Source of the DNA: Streptomyces tirandamycinicus
GTDB taxonomy: Bacteria; Actinomycetota; Actinomycetes; Streptomycetales; Streptomycetaceae
Length of the DNA stretch: 64,000 nt
Assembly: GCF_003097515.1 (NCBI RefSeq)
Contig: NZ_CP029188.1
Span: forward strand, 1,054,001-1,118,000
Direction: 5' to 3'
Below are positions 20,021 through 28,023 of the stretch, one piece after another. The notes under the pieces are model-generated. The model made no database searches. It was not told the origin of the DNA and was given only the letters and a program-made list of their open reading frames with translations. Numbering within the stretch: position 1 is the stretch's first letter; every line of letters begins with the position of its first letter. Position numbers and translations under genes: made by a program.

Positions 20021-21745
20021 TCAGGCGGTCTCCGCACCGCCGAAGCGGTCGCGGTAGGACTCCACGTCCTCGTCCGTGATCTTCGCGAAGAGCACCGGCG
20101 GGACGGTGAACGGGGTCCCGGCGGGGACCGCGTCCAGCGCCCTGGCCCGCTCGGCGGTCACCCAGGTCGCCGTGTCGCCCTCCAGCGCGAAGGCACTCCG
20201 CATGGCGGCCGCCGTGGCGGGGATGAACGGCTCGGAGACGACCGCGTACAGATGGATCAGGTTCATCGCCGTGCGCAGGGTCAGCGCGGCGCCGTCGGGG
20301 TCGGCCTTGATCTCCAGCCAGGGGGCCTTCTCCTCCAGGTAGGAGTTGCCGGCGGACCACAGGGCGCGCAGCGCGGCCGCGGCCTTGCGGAACTGGAGGG
20401 CCTCCATGTGCTCCTGGTACTCGGCGAGCAGTCGTGCGATCTCCTCGCCCAGCCCGGCCTCCGCCGCGCCCGCCTCCCGGCCGGCCGGGACCTCGTCGCC
20501 GAACCGCTTCCGGGAGAAGGACAGCACCCGGTTGACGAAGTTGCCGAGGGTGTCGGCCAGGTCCTTGTTGACGGTGGCGGTGAAGTGCTCCCAGGTGAAG
20601 GAGGAGTCGTCGGACTCGGGGGCGTTGGCGATCAGGAAGTAGCGCCAGTAGTCGGCGGGCAGGACCTCCAGGGCGGCGTCCGTGAAGACGCCGCGCCTCT
20701 GGGAGGTGGAGAACTTGCCGCCGTAGTAGGTGAGCCAGTTGAAGCCCTTGACGATGTCGACCTTCTTCCACGGCTCGCGCACGCCGAGCTCGGTGGCGGG
20801 GAACATCACCGTGTGGAAGGGGACGTTGTCCTTGGCCATGAACTGGGTGTAGCGGACGGTGTCGTCGGCCTCGTACCACCAGGACTTCCAGTCGCGGAGC
20901 TCGCCGTCACCGGCGGCGTCCGCCCACTCCTTCGTCGCACCGATGTACTCGATCGGGGCGTCGAACCAGACGTAGAAGACCTTGCCCTCGGCCGCGAGCT
21001 CCGGCCAGGTGTCGGCGGGGACCGGGACGCCCCAGTCCAGGTCGCGGGTGATCGAGCGGTCCTGCAGGCCCTCGGTCAGCCACTTGCGGGCGATGGCCGT
21101 CGACAGATGCGGCCACTCCTCGCCGACGGCGTCGATCCACGCCTCGACCTCGTGCTGGAGCCTGGACTGCAGCAGGAAGAGGTGCTTGGTCTCGCGCACC
21201 TCCAGCTCCGTGGAGCCGCTGATCGCCGACCGCGGTTCGATCAGGTCGGTCGGATCGAGGACGCGGGTGCAGTTCTCGCACTGGTCGCCGCGGGCCTTGT
21301 CGTAGCCGCAGTGCGGACAGGTGCCCTCGACGTACCGGTCCGGCAGGAAACGGCCGTCGGCGGGCGAGTACACCTGGCTGATCGCGCGCTCCTCGATGAA
21401 GCCGTTCTCGTTGAGCCTGCGCGCGAAGTGCTGGGTGATCTCGACGTTCTGCCGCGACGAGCTGCGCCCGAAGTAGTCGAAGGCCAGCTCGAACCCGTCG
21501 TACACGGCCTTCTGCGCGTCGTGCGCCTGCGCGCAGAACTCGGCGACCGACAGCCCGGCCTCCTTCGCGGCCAGTTCGGCCGGCGTGCCGTGCTCGTCGG
21601 TGGCGCAGATGTAGAGGACGTCGTGACCGCGCTGGCGGAGGTACCGGGAGTACACGTCCGCCGGAAGCATCGACCCGACCATGTTGCCCAGGTGCTTGAT
21701 CCCGTTGATGTAGGGAAGCGCGCTGGTGACCAGATGTCGAGCCAT
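20021..21745 (-). CDS. metG: Methionyl-tRNA synthetase
   Basis: A 574-residue class I aminoacyl-tRNA synthetase. The HIGH-type motif is [11 protein letters not shown] (11-21), the zinc knuckle has C143, C146, C156 and C159 ([17 protein letters not shown]), and the KMSKS-type loop reads KFSTS from residue 344. WDGVPVP-like and [17 protein letters not shown] segments confirm the family. The start is ATG 21745 ([12 protein letters not shown]); a second ATG five codons upstream is possible. The C-terminal tRNA-binding OB domain is absent, as is normal for this length. Essential housekeeping gene; it bounds the accessory block that follows. Confidence 0.95.
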   Translation of the reverse strand: MARHLVTSALPYINGIKHLGNMVGSMLPADVYSRYLRQRGHDVLYICATDEHGTPAELAAKEAGLSVAEFCAQAHDAQKAVYDGFELAFDYFGRSSSRQNVEITQHFARRLNENGFIEERAISQVYSPADGRFLPDRYVEGTCPHCGYDKARGDQCENCTRVLDPTDLIEPRSAISGSTELEVRETKHLFLLQSRLQHEVEAWIDAVGEEWPHLSTAIARKWLTEGLQDRSITRDLDWGVPVPADTWPELAAEGKVFYVWFDAPIEYIGATKEWADAAGDGELRDWKSWWYEADDTVRYTQFMAKDNVPFHTVMFPATELGVREPWKKVDIVKGFNWLTYYGGKFSTSQRRGVFTDAALEVLPADYWRYFLIANAPESDDSSFTWEHFTATVNKDLADTLGNFVNRVLSFSRKRFGDEVPAGREAGAAEAGLGEEIARLLAEYQEHMEALQFRKAAAALRALWSAGNSYLEEKAPWLEIKADPDGAALTLRTAMNLIHLYAVVSEPFIPATAAAMRSAFALEGDTATWVTAERARALDAVPAGTPFTVPPVLFAKITDEDVESYRDRFGGAETA

Positions 21746-21979
21746 CCTCGGATGCTCCATTTCGTACGTACGGCGCCGGTGACGGTGTCGCGGCGGGCCC
21801 GGGTCGGGAGGCGGCAGCCGAGGCGACCATTCGGCCGCGCTGGTGCGTCGTACGCAGCGACGGGCCGACGCTGCAGGCCACACGCATCGTATCGAAACCG
21901 GGCAGCCCCTCTCCGGTGGGTTTTCGGGCCCGGCCGAGCGGGCTGACGCAGGCCGACGGGGCAGGGAACGCGGACGAGG

Positions 21980-21996
21980 TGTTGACAGCGTCAACA
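21980..21996. promoter_or_regulatory. Palindrome TGTTGAC-AGC-GTCAACA, candidate operator
   Basis: A perfect 7+3+7 inverted repeat about 235 bp upstream of metG on its far side. It has the size and TTGAC-N3-GTCAA form of a TetR- or GntR-type operator. No regulator or obvious target gene lies immediately beside it. Confidence 0.5.
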
Positions 21997-22068
21997 TGCA
22001 CGCGCTCCCGATCCACCCATCGCGTACAAGGTAGTGACACCTGCACGGAAAGAGCCCTCGCGCGTTGC

Positions 22069-22107
22069 CCTCACGTGTTGTCCTCACGTGTTGTCCTCAC
22101 GTGGTGC
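22069..22107. repeat. 13-bp direct repeat x3, each with CACGTG
   Basis: CCTCACGTGTTGT occurs twice in tandem (22069-22081, 22082-22094), then CCTCACGTGGTGC (22095-22107). Each unit holds the palindrome CACGTG, so three such sites are spaced 13 bp apart, directly before a kinase remnant. Confidence 0.75.
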
Positions 22108-22116
22108 CGAGAGACG

Positions 22117-22420
22117 ATGGGCGTGGACCCGGTGACGGTCGGCGGACGGTTCCGGATCGGGAGTCGTGGGGCGCGGGAACATGGGCGAGGTGCACCGCGC
22201 CGACGACCTCCAGGCCGCCCCGGACTCCCCGCACCGTGAGCTCGCGGTCAAGACCCGGCTGCGAAGCCGGACCGGCCCGAGCAGTTCCGGGCCGAGCACG
22301 TCTCCGCTTCGGCCGACCTCTACGCACTCGGCTGCATCCGGTTGCGAGCTGCTGATCGGATGTCCGCCGTTCTCCGCCCGGAACCCGCGCGACGCGCTGC
22401 CCGCCGACCGGACCGTCAAG
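22117..22420 (+). pseudogene. Ser/Thr protein kinase remnant, deleted and frameshifted
   Basis: Kinase pieces can be read in three frames in the right order. VGGRFRIGS starts at 22117. The glycine loop follows in another frame as GRGNMGEVHRADD, then ELAVKTRL with the ATP-binding lysine. Next come EQFRAEHVSASADLYALGC (activation/F-helix region) and, in yet another frame, CELLIGCPPFSARNP (G-helix region). The catalytic loop HRD and DFG are absent, so an internal deletion and at least three frame changes have destroyed the gene. It was a Pkn-type receptor or soluble kinase. It converges on the DUF397 gene. Confidence 0.75.
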
Positions 22421-22460
22421 GAACGCTCGGCGACCGCCTCGTCAACCGCGCTGCAGTCGG

Positions 22461-22661
22461 TTACGCCCCCGAGGCTCCCGACACGAACCTCACGAAGGGC
22501 GCCCAGCCCTCGCGGCCCACGGCGAAGGGCGGGCAGGCCGGGTCCTTGGAGTCCCGTACATGAACGGCCTGTTCGGCTATCGCGATCTCCACACAGCTGT
22601 CGCCCTCGCTGCCGCTGTAGCTGGACTTGAACCAGGCGAGTTCCGCGGTTCCGTTGCTCAT
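22461..22661 (-). CDS. DUF397 domain protein
   Basis: A 66-residue protein, MSNGTAELAWFKSSYSGSEG, then DSCVEIAIAEQAVHVRDSKD. WFKSSYS...CVEVA...VRDSKDP is the DUF397 signature. Such proteins are encoded next to Scr1/BldB-like XRE regulators in actinomycetes and behave as paired regulators, sometimes likened to antitoxin-like partners. Its ATG overlaps the upstream regulator's stop in an ATGA, so the two are translationally coupled. Confidence 0.93.
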   Translation of the reverse strand: MSNGTAELAWFKSSYSGSEGDSCVEIAIAEQAVHVRDSKDPACPPFAVGREGWAPFVRFVSGASGA

Positions 22662-23554
22662 AGCTCTCCTCGCAGTCGCTCCAGCAGGTCCCGGGAATCC
22701 TTCGGGCTCAGGGCCTGCGAGCGCAGTGTTTCATAGCGTTGGCAGAGCACACGCACCTCTTTCACGTCGGAGATGAGCCGGCCGTTCTTCTGCCCCTCGG
22801 AGTAGCCGAGCCGCCGACCCTCCGAGGTCTCCAGAACCTGCACCGGCCCGTCCAGACACGCATGCAACCCCGCCCCCAACGGCACCACCTGGAGGGTCAC
22901 ATTGCGCGGGGCGCTGCGCTCCAGGACATGGTCCACCAGCCCTCGCATCGCCTCCGCGTCCCCGAACCGCCGCCGGAACACATGCTCCTCGACGATGAAG
23001 CTGAACGGTACGGTCGGCCGCTCCCGCATCATCTTCTGTCGCTCCATCCGGGCCGTGAGCTGCGTCTCCAGCTCCGCATCCGTCCGCAGCGGGATCGTGC
23101 CCTCGAACACCGCCCGGGCGTACGCCTCCGACTGCAGCAGCCCGGGCACCAGCCTGCACTCATACGTACACAGACTCACCGCCTCCCGCTCCAGCCGCGC
23201 CCACCGCCGGAACCACGCAGCGAGTCCCACCTCGCCCCTGCTCAGATGGCGCGCGGCCCTGCGCAGCGCCCCGGTGTTCCCGAGCACCTCCTCCGCACGC
23301 TCGACGAACGACTCGTCCGGCATCCGGCGGCCCAACTCCACCGACTCGACCGTGTGCTTGGAGTACCGGACCACGGCGGCGAGGTCTCCCCGGCTGAGGC
23401 CCGCGTGCTCGCGCAGCGCCTGGACGACCGCGCCGAACGTACGCAGACTGTCCGAAGGATGGGGTTCCCGCTCCCCCTCCCCCGCCGCGACCGTACGGGC
23501 GACGACGCCCGTCGCCGCGGCCCCCTCCGCTTCGACGATGTCCATCCGCCGCAC
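22658..23554 (-). CDS. Scr1-family XRE transcriptional regulator (HTH + DUF5753)
   Basis: A 298-residue DNA-binding protein. The N-terminal helix-turn-helix is FGAVVQALREHAGLSRGDLA...YSKHTVESVELGRRMP (about residues 40-80). The rest is the DUF5753 ligand/partner domain typical of the family (CTYECRLVPGLLQSEAYA, VPFSFIVEEHVFRRRFG, VLCQRYETLRSQALSP). Start ATG at 23554 or three codons in. The coupled DUF397 gene is its usual partner; together they regulate development or secondary metabolism in studied streptomycetes. The target here is unknown. Confidence 0.92.
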   Translation of the reverse strand: MRRMDIVEAEGAAATGVVARTVAAGEGEREPHPSDSLRTFGAVVQALREHAGLSRGDLAAVVRYSKHTVESVELGRRMPDESFVERAEEVLGNTGALRRAARHLSRGEVGLAAWFRRWARLEREAVSLCTYECRLVPGLLQSEAYARAVFEGTIPLRTDAELETQLTARMERQKMMRERPTVPFSFIVEEHVFRRRFGDAEAMRGLVDHVLERSAPRNVTLQVVPLGAGLHACLDGPVQVLETSEGRRLGYSEGQKNGRLISDVKEVRVLCQRYETLRSQALSPKDSRDLLERLRGEL

Positions 23555-23976
23555 CTCCCTCTCCGGCCGCTCAGGCCCGCACCACGTTCAACACTGAGCG
23601 TGACGAGAGGGCACGCGTACCGTCCACTCCCCGTGCCCGTACGCTGACTCCCCGTACGGGGTCCGGAGTCCGCAACGGGCCCGCTCGGACGCCACACCGT
23701 CACCATGAACCATCCCGCGCCCCAACTCGCCCCATCCCCTGGCGTCTTCACGCGGTTGCCGTCCCCCGGGCCGACCCCTGCTTTCGACCGTCCAGGCAGT
23801 GCTCCACACGATGGGCGGCGACTGCCGTCACCCAGGGAGAGAGCAGCCCGCGCGCCAGGTCACCTCGACCGCCGCGGCACCCTTCCGCGACGGGACGCCC
23901 GCTCCAAACGATATCTTCCAGGATCAGGTAGTGGTATCGTTTCGCTGCCGGAATCGTCTCCGAAGGGATCGCTCAG
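23555..23976. other. 422-bp divergent intergenic region
   Basis: Lies between the XRE regulator and vapB. Contains the 12-bp palindrome CCCCGTACGGGG (23650-23661), and a candidate vapB operator listed separately. No gene is supported here. Confidence 0.5.
23906..23942. promoter_or_regulatory. Inverted repeat before vapB, candidate antitoxin operator
   Basis: AAACGATA (23906-23913) and TATCGTTT (23935-23942) form a perfect 8-bp inverted repeat with a 21-bp spacer, ending 35 bp before the vapB start. The segment is AT-rich against its surroundings and could overlap the -10 region. Ribbon-helix-helix antitoxins commonly autoregulate at such sites. Confidence 0.6.
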
Positions 23977-24231
23977 ATGGCCAGAACCGTCATCGACCTC
24001 GACGAGGACATGGTTGCCGAGGCCATGCGCATCTTCGGGACCAAGACGAAGGCCAAGGCCGTCCGCCTCGCCATGGAAGACGCCGTCAAGAGGCATCTGC
24101 GGCAGGAGGGTTTCGACGCCATGGACGCCGGCGAGTTCGACTTCGGCGAGATCGTCGAGAAGACCGGCCCCCGCAACGCGGACGGCTCCCTGAAGCGCGA
24201 CGGCGACCGCGACGGAGGCCGAGCCGCCTGA
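23977..24231 (+). CDS. vapB: VapB-type ribbon-helix-helix antitoxin
   Basis: An 84-residue protein, MARTVIDLDEDMVAEAMRIF, then TKTKAKAVRLAMEDAVKRH. The N-terminal strand followed by two helices with 'T-K-A-V' spacing is the VapB/RHH pattern (PF09957-like); the C-terminal half, DFGEIVEKTG, would wrap the toxin. Its stop overlaps the next start as TGATG, so toxin translation depends on antitoxin translation. As a DNA-binding autorepressor it may act at the inverted repeat upstream. Confidence 0.88.
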   Translation: MARTVIDLDEDMVAEAMRIFGTKTKAKAVRLAMEDAVKRHLRQEGFDAMDAGEFDFGEIVEKTGPRNADGSLKRDGDRDGGRAA

Positions 24232-24650
24232 TGCAGGACCGCTATCTGATCGACAAGTCCGCCCTCGCCCGCTGGACGAAGCCGCGCGTCAAGGAGGTAC
24301 TGCGGCCTCTGCACGAGCGCTACCTCCTCGCCGTGTGCCGCCCCACCGAGTTCGAGATGGTCCACTCCGCACGGGACAGCTCGGAAGCGACACGGATCAG
24401 CACCTGGCTCCACGCCTTCGACTACCTCGGAACCGACGACGACGCCTTCAACCGCGCTCTGGAGATCCAGCGTCATGCCCTCAACGCGGGCTTCCATCGG
24501 GCCCTGTCCCTGCCCGACCTGCTGATCGCCGCCACGGCGGAACTGAACCGGCGAACGGTCCTCCACTACGACGGCGACTTCGACATGATCGCCTCCCTCA
24601 CCGGCCAGCCCACCGAATGGGTCGTCCCACCCGGCAGCGCCGACCGCTGA
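24231..24650 (+). CDS. vapC: VapC-type PIN-domain toxin ribonuclease
   Basis: A 139-residue PIN-domain protein. The acidic active-site residues can be placed: D8 in YLIDKSALARW, a glutamate in RPTEFEMV, D in SLPDLLIAATAEL, and D in HYDGDFDMIASLT. VapC toxins cleave tRNA or rRNA when freed from VapB. The domain looks complete and intact, so the module may be active. Its ATG lies in the TGATG overlap with vapB. Confidence 0.9.
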   Translation: MQDRYLIDKSALARWTKPRVKEVLRPLHERYLLAVCRPTEFEMVHSARDSSEATRISTWLHAFDYLGTDDDAFNRALEIQRHALNAGFHRALSLPDLLIAATAELNRRTVLHYDGDFDMIASLTGQPTEWVVPPGSADR

Positions 24651-24752
24651 ACACGCGCAGCAGGCCACCCCGGCCCCGCCCGGCTCTCGCGTCACCCGTC
24701 ACCCGTCATCCGCCACGCGCCACGCGCCACGTGAGGTTGGCGCGCCCGCCCC

Positions 24753-26062
24753 CTACGCGGCCAGCGCGGGGAACACGACCACCGAGCCGGCCCGGTCGCG
24801 GGCGATCTCGATCGCCACGTCACTCGGGCGACCGCTGACCGCGACACCGTCGCCCAGCCGATGGATCCGGTGTGCCGCACTCATCAGGCGATCTACCTCA
24901 CCGGGCGTGAAGACGGGCAGCAGACCGCTCGGGTGGGCCAGCTCCAGTGCCGAAAGGCGCACCAGGACACCGGCGATACCCGACTCCAGTTCGTCGAGCT
25001 GCCGTTGGTCCCGCTTGAGTACGCGTACGAAGTTCTCGAACACGTTGCCCGGGTCGCTCTGGGCATGCTCGACGGCCTGGAGGACGATGACCCGCCGCTT
25101 CAGCGCGATGGCCAGGGTGGCGAGTTCGAGGTGGGCACGGAACCTGCCGCCTGTTCGTCGACGCCGGGGAACGACTTGGTCAGCGTGCCGAGTTCGACGG
25201 CCTCACCCTCGGGCACTCCGTCGAGCGCGCTCCGCCACCGGCCCAGGCGTATCTCGACCTTGCTCAGCGCCGTGTCGATGGTGTGCACCGCCGAGTCGAG
25301 TCCCAGCGAGACACCGAGTCTGCCCTGATCGAGCAGGATGGCCGTGGCCTTGTCGATGGCGGCTCGGCAGCCGTCGAGTGCGCTGCGCTCGTCGTCGAGC
25401 TTGTCCTCCTGGAGCTGCTCCAGGAGTTCCGTGATGTGCTCGACGGCCTGCCGGCGCTTCTGGTCGGCGTGCGCGCTCACCCCCACCGCGACGGCCATGA
25501 GCACCAGCGGAGCGGTCACGGTGAGCGCCGCGCCGCCGGCGGCAGCGGCACCGGCGGTGGCACCGGCCCCGCCGACCGTGCCCGCCGCAGCCGCCTTTCC
25601 GACCGGTACGAACGTCGCCTGGCCGACGATCCCGCCCGCCGAGTTCACCACTGGGCCGCGGATGCCACCGGCCACCCCCTTCGCCGCCATCGAGCAGACG
25701 AGGCCCTGACCGAACCGGGCGGCGACCTTCGCCGGGACCACCATGCGGTACAGGACCTCGCCGGAACCGGTCGCCCTGGCCGCCGTGAGGGAGGTGCGCG
25801 CCGACTGCGTGATGAACTGCGACAGGTGGTGCGCCAAGGGACTCGCGGCGTCGAGCGGGATGCCACGGCCGCGGTCGATCTTTTCGGGCAGCGGATGCGC
25901 CTCCAGCGTGACGATCGGCTCGTCGGCCAGGACGGCCAGCGCTCCGCGCAGTTCGGTCAGGCGCTCGGCCGTCATCGACTCGCCCGCGGTCAGCCCCGGC
26001 ACTCGGACGTCAGCGGTCGCCAGCGTCCAGACGGGCACCGTCGTCTTGCGATCGTCAGTCAT
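24753..26062 (-). pseudogene. Large hypothetical protein gene split by a frameshift
   Basis: Two reading frames join into one protein. The first part starts MTDDRKTTVPVWTLATADVR at 26062 and has a glycine/alanine-rich hydrophobic centre (about residues 145-200) followed by a helical, coiled-coil-like stretch (RRQAVEHITELLEQLQEDK). Near 25135, after GVDEQAAG, it runs into a stop at 25100. In the other frame coding continues convincingly: FRAHLELATLAIALKRR, VIVLQAVEHAQ, then VFENFVRVLKRDQRQLDELE to 24753. A single indel near 25140 (plus-strand ggcaggttcc) splits what was about a 435-residue protein. Function unknown; possibly membrane-associated. Confidence 0.75.
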
Positions 26063-26865
26063 CGTCTCCCCTTGTCATCCGACGACAGCCTACGGCTGAC
26101 GTCCGATCAGAATGACGGATTCCCGTTCTCCCGGAGCGCAGCGCTCACAAGCCACTCGCCACACACCGGACCCCGCCGGAACAGGTCGGCTCCCTCGCGT
26201 GCTCGTGGTCCCGGTCGCACCGTCACGGCATCCGCACCGACTCGCTCAGCCCCTCCGGTTGCCGGGGCAGCCGACTCCCCTGCCCGCCCCCGGGCCGGCC
26301 GCTGCCGGGCCCCGGTGGGCCCGAGCCGGTCCGCCTCCCCGGCGAAGGCCCGATGACAGACGGGGCCCGATGTCGACGCGGAACGTCTCAGCCGCTCGAT
26401 GGCCGACGGCAACTCCGGCACTCGCCCTGTCCGGCGCCCTGTGCCTGGCCGCCGCCACCGCAACGCTCCAGGCGCGTACAGGCGCTGCTGCACGACCGCC
26501 CGTCGACCGTCGAACCGCTGCTGGAGCTGCGCAATGACCAGGAGGCCCATGCCACCCGGCTGTGCCGTGTCAGGGCTACGCGGGCGATGCACCGGGCCGC
26601 AGCCGCGCCGAACAGCAGCGGGACTCGGTCATGCAGTATCCGACCACGGCAACTTCAGCTTGCACAGCGCCCTATGGCGGGCAGTCACGCCAAGAGGCTC
26701 GCGGGAGTCTGCGCGGCCGCCCCGCGCCACGGCGACCCGCCGGAACTGCAGCACCCGCATCGAGCCCCCAGCCTCGGGCACTTCCGAACGACCACCCGGG
26801 CCTTGTGGTGTCGGTGGCGGCGGATAGGGTGATCGTCCAGCGTTAGCCATTCACGGGAGGAAACG
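26063..26865. other. About 800 bp without a supportable gene
   Basis: Short open stretches occur on both strands but none has a start, ribosome-binding site and consistent coding character over its length. One patch near 26485-26600 (VQALLHDRPSTVEPLLELRN in one plus frame) looks coding-like and may be debris of a lost gene. At the right end TTGTGG (26803) and TAGGGT (26825), 16 bp apart, could be a promoter for the next gene. Confidence 0.4.
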
Positions 26866-27511
26866 GTGGCCGGCGGCGGCGGACGGCGGTTCCGGATACG
26901 GGGCGGGGGTTGACTCGCTTTACGGCGTGAGCCCGGCGCAGGCGCTCCAGGTCGAGGCGCAGGCCATGGCCTGGTTCAAGCAACGTGTCGATGACCTGCT
27001 GCGAGAGCTGGAGATTCGGAGGCCACCGCGGTGCGCACGGCGGAGGACCGGTTAGAGGGCGGCCGGTTCGGGACCGGGAACTTCGCGGAAGCGGAGTTCG
27101 TGTACGGCGTCCACGAGACGGGGCACGAGGAGCTGAAGAAGCTGTCGAAGGTCTTCTGCGCGCAGACCGAGGGGCATGGGGCCGGCCGTCCAGGTCTCGC
27201 AGACCGGCCTCGACAGCACCGGCCGGCAGATCCGCGACCGGATGAGCGCGGTCGACGCCGAAGTCGAACAACACGACGACGTCCATCGCGATCCGTATGC
27301 CGAGCGCCCGAGCTCAGGGGCCGCCGGGAAGCCCGATACGTCGAAGGACGCGAGCAAGGAGACCGGCTTCCGATGGCCGGCCGCGGACAGCTCGCCGACC
27401 GAAGCCGAAGCGTCCCAGTCATCGTGGCCACTGCCGACCGGCCTGGGTGCCGCGGTGCTCCTCGTCGGAGCGGTCACCGTCATCACCGTCCGCCGCAGGC
27501 GGGCCTCCTGA
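26866..27511 (+). pseudogene. Helical protein with C-terminal membrane anchor, frameshifted; first gene of WXG-like locus
   Basis: GGGAGG precedes a GTG at 26866, but the frame breaks almost at once in a ggcggcggcgga run. Continuing frames give VDSLYGVSPAQALQVEAQAM and WFKQRVDDLLRELE, then (new frame) DSEATAVRTAEDRLEGGRF and FVYGVHETGHEELKKLSKVF, then (back to the second frame at 27176) GPAVQVSQTGLDSTGRQIRD and a C-terminal transmembrane helix LGAAVLLVGAVTVITVRRRR. So at least three frame changes interrupt a protein of about 210 residues. The middle shift is compensated by the last. The body is helical and resembles WXG100/ESX-like proteins; function unknown. Confidence 0.65.
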
Positions 27512-27562
27512 CCCAGAGCACGATCATTCTCAGACACCGCAGCCAGGGAAGGGAGCACGGCG

Positions 27563-27985
27563 ATGGCATGGGACGAAGGGGAACAGTCCAAGACTCGGGC
27601 CGGCGAGCAGATGCGGCTCAATCAGGTGGATCCCGGCACTGGGCGTGCCGGAGCACCTGACCTGGCGTCGACGCCCGCGCGGAAGAAGGCCGCCGCGAAC
27701 GCGATCGAGCAGCATCTGGAGCCGGACACCAGGAAGGCCGGCTGTGTCGCCGAGGAGCAGACGAACGCGGCGGTCAAGGAGTTCAACGGCAAGGACGGCA
27801 CAGGCTGGGACACCTCCGGCGCGTTGAAGAAGGCCCATGACACATGGGAGAAGCAGGTCAAGGCGCTGATGGACCGGCTGGGCGGGGACAAGAACGCGCT
27901 GCGCAGCACCCACATTCTGTTTCGGAACAACGACGTCGGCATCGCCAACCAGGTCCGCCTGCCGTCCAACCTCGACAGCTACTGA
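27563..27985 (+). CDS. WXG100-like helical protein, 140 aa
   Basis: MAWDEGEQSKTRAGEQMRLN starts a polar, mostly helical protein that ends in a segment like the second helix of WXG100-type proteins (TSGALKKAHDTWEKQVKAL), then ILFRNNDVGIANQVRLPSNL. It has no signal peptide, as expected for ESX/type VII substrates. The classical central W-x-G is not clear, so I call it WXG-like. GGGAG lies just upstream of the ATG. It is followed after 38 bp by the 769-residue gene, evidently in one transcript. Confidence 0.65.
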   Translation: MAWDEGEQSKTRAGEQMRLNQVDPGTGRAGAPDLASTPARKKAAANAIEQHLEPDTRKAGCVAEEQTNAAVKEFNGKDGTGWDTSGALKKAHDTWEKQVKALMDRLGGDKNALRSTHILFRNNDVGIANQVRLPSNLDSY

Positions 27986-28023
27986 TCTCACCGCACCGCG
28001 CCAACATCTCTACGGGGGAGAGC

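Noticed and set aside
26107..26592. A 161-codon minus-strand frame
   Set aside because: No start context, composition of a shadow frame, and no recognisable domain.
26866..27511. Programmed ribosomal frameshifting
   Set aside because: Three changes, one at codon ~5, no slippery heptamer with a downstream structure seen; decay or sequence error is simpler.
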